This document shows positions 62,736 through 64,000 of a stretch of DNA of 64,000 nt, one piece after another. The stretch is from NCBI GenBank assembly GCA_964571695.1, contig CAZNDG010000003.1:1-64000 (forward strand), written 5' to 3'. Position 1 is the first letter of the stretch, and each line of letters begins with the position of its first letter. The notes below the pieces were generated by a model that was given only the letters and a program-made list of their open reading frames with translations, was not told the origin of the DNA and ran no database searches. The DNA comes from UBA8958 sp964571695. GTDB lineage: Bacteria > Desulfobacterota > Syntrophia > Syntrophales > UBA8958. Position numbers and translations under genes: made by a program.

Positions 62736-63409
62736 TTATGCCAAGGGTTTGTGAAATACCGCCGCACGTCCCAACTCCGCCTCGATCTCGAGCAGGCGGT
62801 TGTATTTGCAGATCCTTTCGCTGCGGCACAGAGATCCGGTCTTGATCTGCCCTCCCCCCATGGCCACGGCAAAATCTGCCAGGAAGGTGTCTTCCGTTTC
62901 CCCCGAGCGGTGGGAGATCACGTAGCCCCAGCCCGCCCGGCGGCATAGTTCGATGGCGTGAATCGTCTCCGTGACGGTGCCGATCTGGTTGAGCTTGATC
63001 AGGGCGGCATTGGCCGTTTTCTCTTTTATCCCCCGGGTTATGAGCTTGGGATCGGTGACAAAGATATCGTCGCCGACGATCTGGATGCGATTGCCTTTAT
63101 TGGGCGTTCCATCCAGCTTGATCATGAGTTCGTCGATCTCCGTTTGCGCAGCGTCGGGTCCATGTCGAGGATGACCGGGGCGATGATCTCGTTGACGTTG
63201 GCGACGGCCTTCATTACCCCTTTGCCGCCGTAGCGGCTTTTCCCTCCGTCCCGCAGCTCCACCGCCTCATGTTCCCCCGTCGAGGCCCCGGAAGGGCAGC
63301 AGGCGGAGGTCCGGATGCCGTTGGTCAGGGTGACGAATGTTTTTATCGTGGGATTCCCCCGGGAATCGAGGATCTCCATGGCATGGATCGCGGCAATCTT
63401 GGCTTTCAT
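62736..63409 (-). pseudogene. eno: Decayed enolase: internal deletion and frameshift
   Basis: The enolase N-terminus is clear (AIHAMEILDSRGNPTIKTFV, PSGASTGEHEAVELRDG). After DMDPTL, near residue 90, the frame is broken: reading continues as RKRRSTNS and stops, whereas the enolase frame resumes two bases over as EIDELMIKLDGTPNK. Directly after GTPNK the sequence jumps to IQIVGDDIFVT, which in intact enolases is about 200 residues later, and then runs to the normal C-terminus (LIKLNQIGTVTET, SHRSGETEDTF, QIKTGSLCRSERICKYN). The lost segment includes two of the three metal ligands and the catalytic glutamates. The gene sits behind a fluoride riboswitch; fluoride inhibits enolase and eno is a known target of this riboswitch class. 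A complete enolase must exist elsewhere. Confidence 0.85.
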
Positions 63410-63556
63410 GTTTTCATCTCCGTGTAATGGTGCATCTGTTTATTAATAAACGGGAAGCGCTTTTGGGAAGGAATAAATCATTTATTGTCGGGAAAGGGGT
63501 TTTTTGAACTTGTCGCCGAAAGAAGGATGGCGTTGATAATATTTGTCTGGGTGGCA

Positions 63557-63592
63557 CAAAAAAACTCCTGCCGGGAAATCCGGTAGGAGTTA
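63557..63592 (-). terminator. Riboswitch-linked terminator before enolase remnant
   Basis: On the minus strand AACTCCTACCGG pairs with CCGGCAGGAGTT around a short loop, followed by a run of T. The 5' arm overlaps the aptamer's last conserved bases (CTCCTAC), so fluoride binding can prevent the hairpin. Confidence 0.85.
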
Positions 63593-63630
63593 TCAGCCTC
63601 GGGGGCGTTTCCACGGTGAACCCCATCACC
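63582..63630 (-). ncRNA. Fluoride riboswitch (crcB motif) aptamer, leftward
   Basis: Read on the minus strand, the aptamer contains GGTGATGGGGTTCACC, then AACGCC, then GGCTGATAACTCCTAC. These are the conserved blocks of the crcB fluoride aptamer in the right order and spacing. It controls the enolase remnant and probably the toroid gene behind it. Confidence 0.88.
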
Positions 63631-63640
63631 ATTTGCGCTG

Positions 63641-63669
63641 CCCATACCACGACGCGACCAGGGTGTCAA
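63641..63669 (-). promoter_or_regulatory. Predicted promoter of the leftward fluoride riboswitch
   Basis: On the minus strand TTGACA (63669-63664), a 17-base spacer and TATGGG (63646-63641) stand ten bases before the aptamer. Confidence 0.6.
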
Positions 63670-63743
63670 GGGAGTTGTTTTTCCCCCCTCTTCGGGATTG
63701 ACGGCCACCCTTAGGTTCCTGCCGATTACAAGCGGCGTTTGTA

Positions 63744-63770
63744 TTGACAGGAAGCCAGGTTTTATAGTAT
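63744..63770 (+). promoter_or_regulatory. Predicted promoter of the rightward fluoride riboswitch
   Basis: TTGACA (63744) and TAGTAT (63765) with a 15-base spacer stand about 30 bases before the second aptamer. A further TTGACA at 63781 has no matching -10. Confidence 0.5.
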
Positions 63771-63799
63771 CCGGCAATCATTGACAAGACATGTAAGAC

Positions 63800-63849
63800 G
63801 GGTGATGGAGTTCACCTGACAACCGCCGCACCGGCTGATGACTCCTGCC
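63800..63849 (+). ncRNA. Fluoride riboswitch (crcB motif) aptamer, rightward
   Basis: GGTGATGGAGTTCACC, then AACCGCC, then GGCTGATGACTCCTGCC match the conserved crcB aptamer blocks in order. It precedes a terminator whose 3' arm contains the ribosome site of the gene starting at 63934. Confidence 0.88.
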
Positions 63850-63899
63850 AAGCAAGTCGCTTCCGGAGGGAGCAGGCAAGGCGGCGAAGGCAAGCCGAG

Positions 63900-63933
63900 A
63901 CTCCCCCAGGAGACAAACTGGAGGAGTTTTTTT
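63900..63933 (+). terminator. Terminator that also masks the ribosome site
   Basis: ACTCC and CCAG pair with CTGG and GGAGT around an eight-base loop, followed by seven T. The GGAGGAG ribosome site (63920-63926) lies in the 3' arm, seven bases before ATG 63934. The hairpin would therefore block both transcription and translation. Confidence 0.8.
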
Positions 63934-64000
63934 ATGGAAGGGATGAACAAAAACGTCCAAGCGATCCAGACGACGTCCGGGCAGATCCTGGAGGTCGTGC
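63934..64000 (+). CDS. Partial gene under fluoride riboswitch control (5' end only)
   Basis: Only 22 codons are inside the window (MEGMNKNVQAIQTTSGQILE and two more). The start at ATG 63934, with a second ATG at 63943, is supported by GGAGGAG seven bases upstream. This N-terminus is too short to assign. Genes behind this riboswitch class usually encode fluoride exporters (CrcB/Fluc, CLC-F), channels, antiporters or fluoride-sensitive enzymes, so a membrane transport or stress role is likely by context only. Confidence 0.6.
   Translation, partial: MEGMNKNVQAIQTTSGQILEVV

Larger units (their letters stand above)
63410..63933. other. Divergent regulatory region with two fluoride riboswitches
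   Basis: These 524 bases hold two back-to-back regulatory leaders, each with promoter, crcB-type aptamer and terminator: one reading left into the enolase remnant, one reading right into a gene cut by the window edge. Confidence 0.8.

Noticed and set aside
63122..63409. Calling the two enolase pieces as separate genes because their stop and start overlap (ATGA)
   Set aside because: Both are parts of one enolase and neither contains a complete active site; a frameshifted, deleted pseudogene explains them better.

Overview
The window is about 60% G+C and dense with long genes. It looks like a free-living, anaerobic, Gram-negative bacterium, most likely a Desulfobacterota/Syntrophia-type (former Deltaproteobacteria) chromosome. 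This placement is inferred from the PAS-LuxR regulators, the dockerin-like tails reading IGLxExxYxLQ, an ADP-forming acyl-CoA synthetase beside a CoA-transferase, and an ole hydrocarbon locus. No rRNA, tRNA, CRISPR array or complete insertion sequence was seen.

Bases 1-14,000 hold five consecutive plus-strand genes for secreted, modular proteins. The first is a 2,438-residue protein made of nine jelly-roll-like repeats. The next three share a domain of about 95 residues with a conserved GD...CG...GQYG pattern. Several end in, or contain, dockerin-like calcium-binding repeats.

Bases 14,000-42,700 are the most unusual part. A central plus-strand block encodes OleA, a catalytically dead OleA paralogue, OleB and OleC. 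On each side lies a paralogous two-gene module, in opposite orientations: a TPR/outer-membrane beta-barrel protein followed by a giant FecR-domain repeat protein of 2,099 or 3,328 residues. The left module continues into a streptopain-like protease with a dockerin-like tail. The right module continues into a Skp/OmpH chaperone and then OleD, so the fourth ole gene is separated from the others by about 12 kb of surface-protein genes. TGTGA-N6-TCACA operators lie upstream of one FecR gene and one barrel gene. The likely products are long-chain olefins (acyl-CoA condensation by OleA/OleA', ketone reduction by OleD, beta-lactone formation by OleC, decarboxylation by OleB) and two large cell-surface proteins with dedicated outer-membrane partners.

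Bases 43,000-51,500 encode a periplasmic cupin, a CoA-transferase fused to a GNAT domain, an ADP-forming acyl-CoA synthetase, a B12-type radical SAM protein, and a YihY membrane protein fused to a complete CRP-like module. Bases 52,000-60,700 are a minus-strand signalling cluster: two PAS-LuxR regulators, two PAS histidine kinases, a NarL-type regulator and a degenerate HD-GYP response regulator. Two copies of a 166-167 bp MITE with 5-bp target duplications flank this cluster.

The right end is a fluoride-response locus. Two divergent crcB-type fluoride riboswitches, each with its own terminator, face a decayed enolase gene plus an alpha/alpha-toroid protein on one side, and a gene cut by the window edge on the other.
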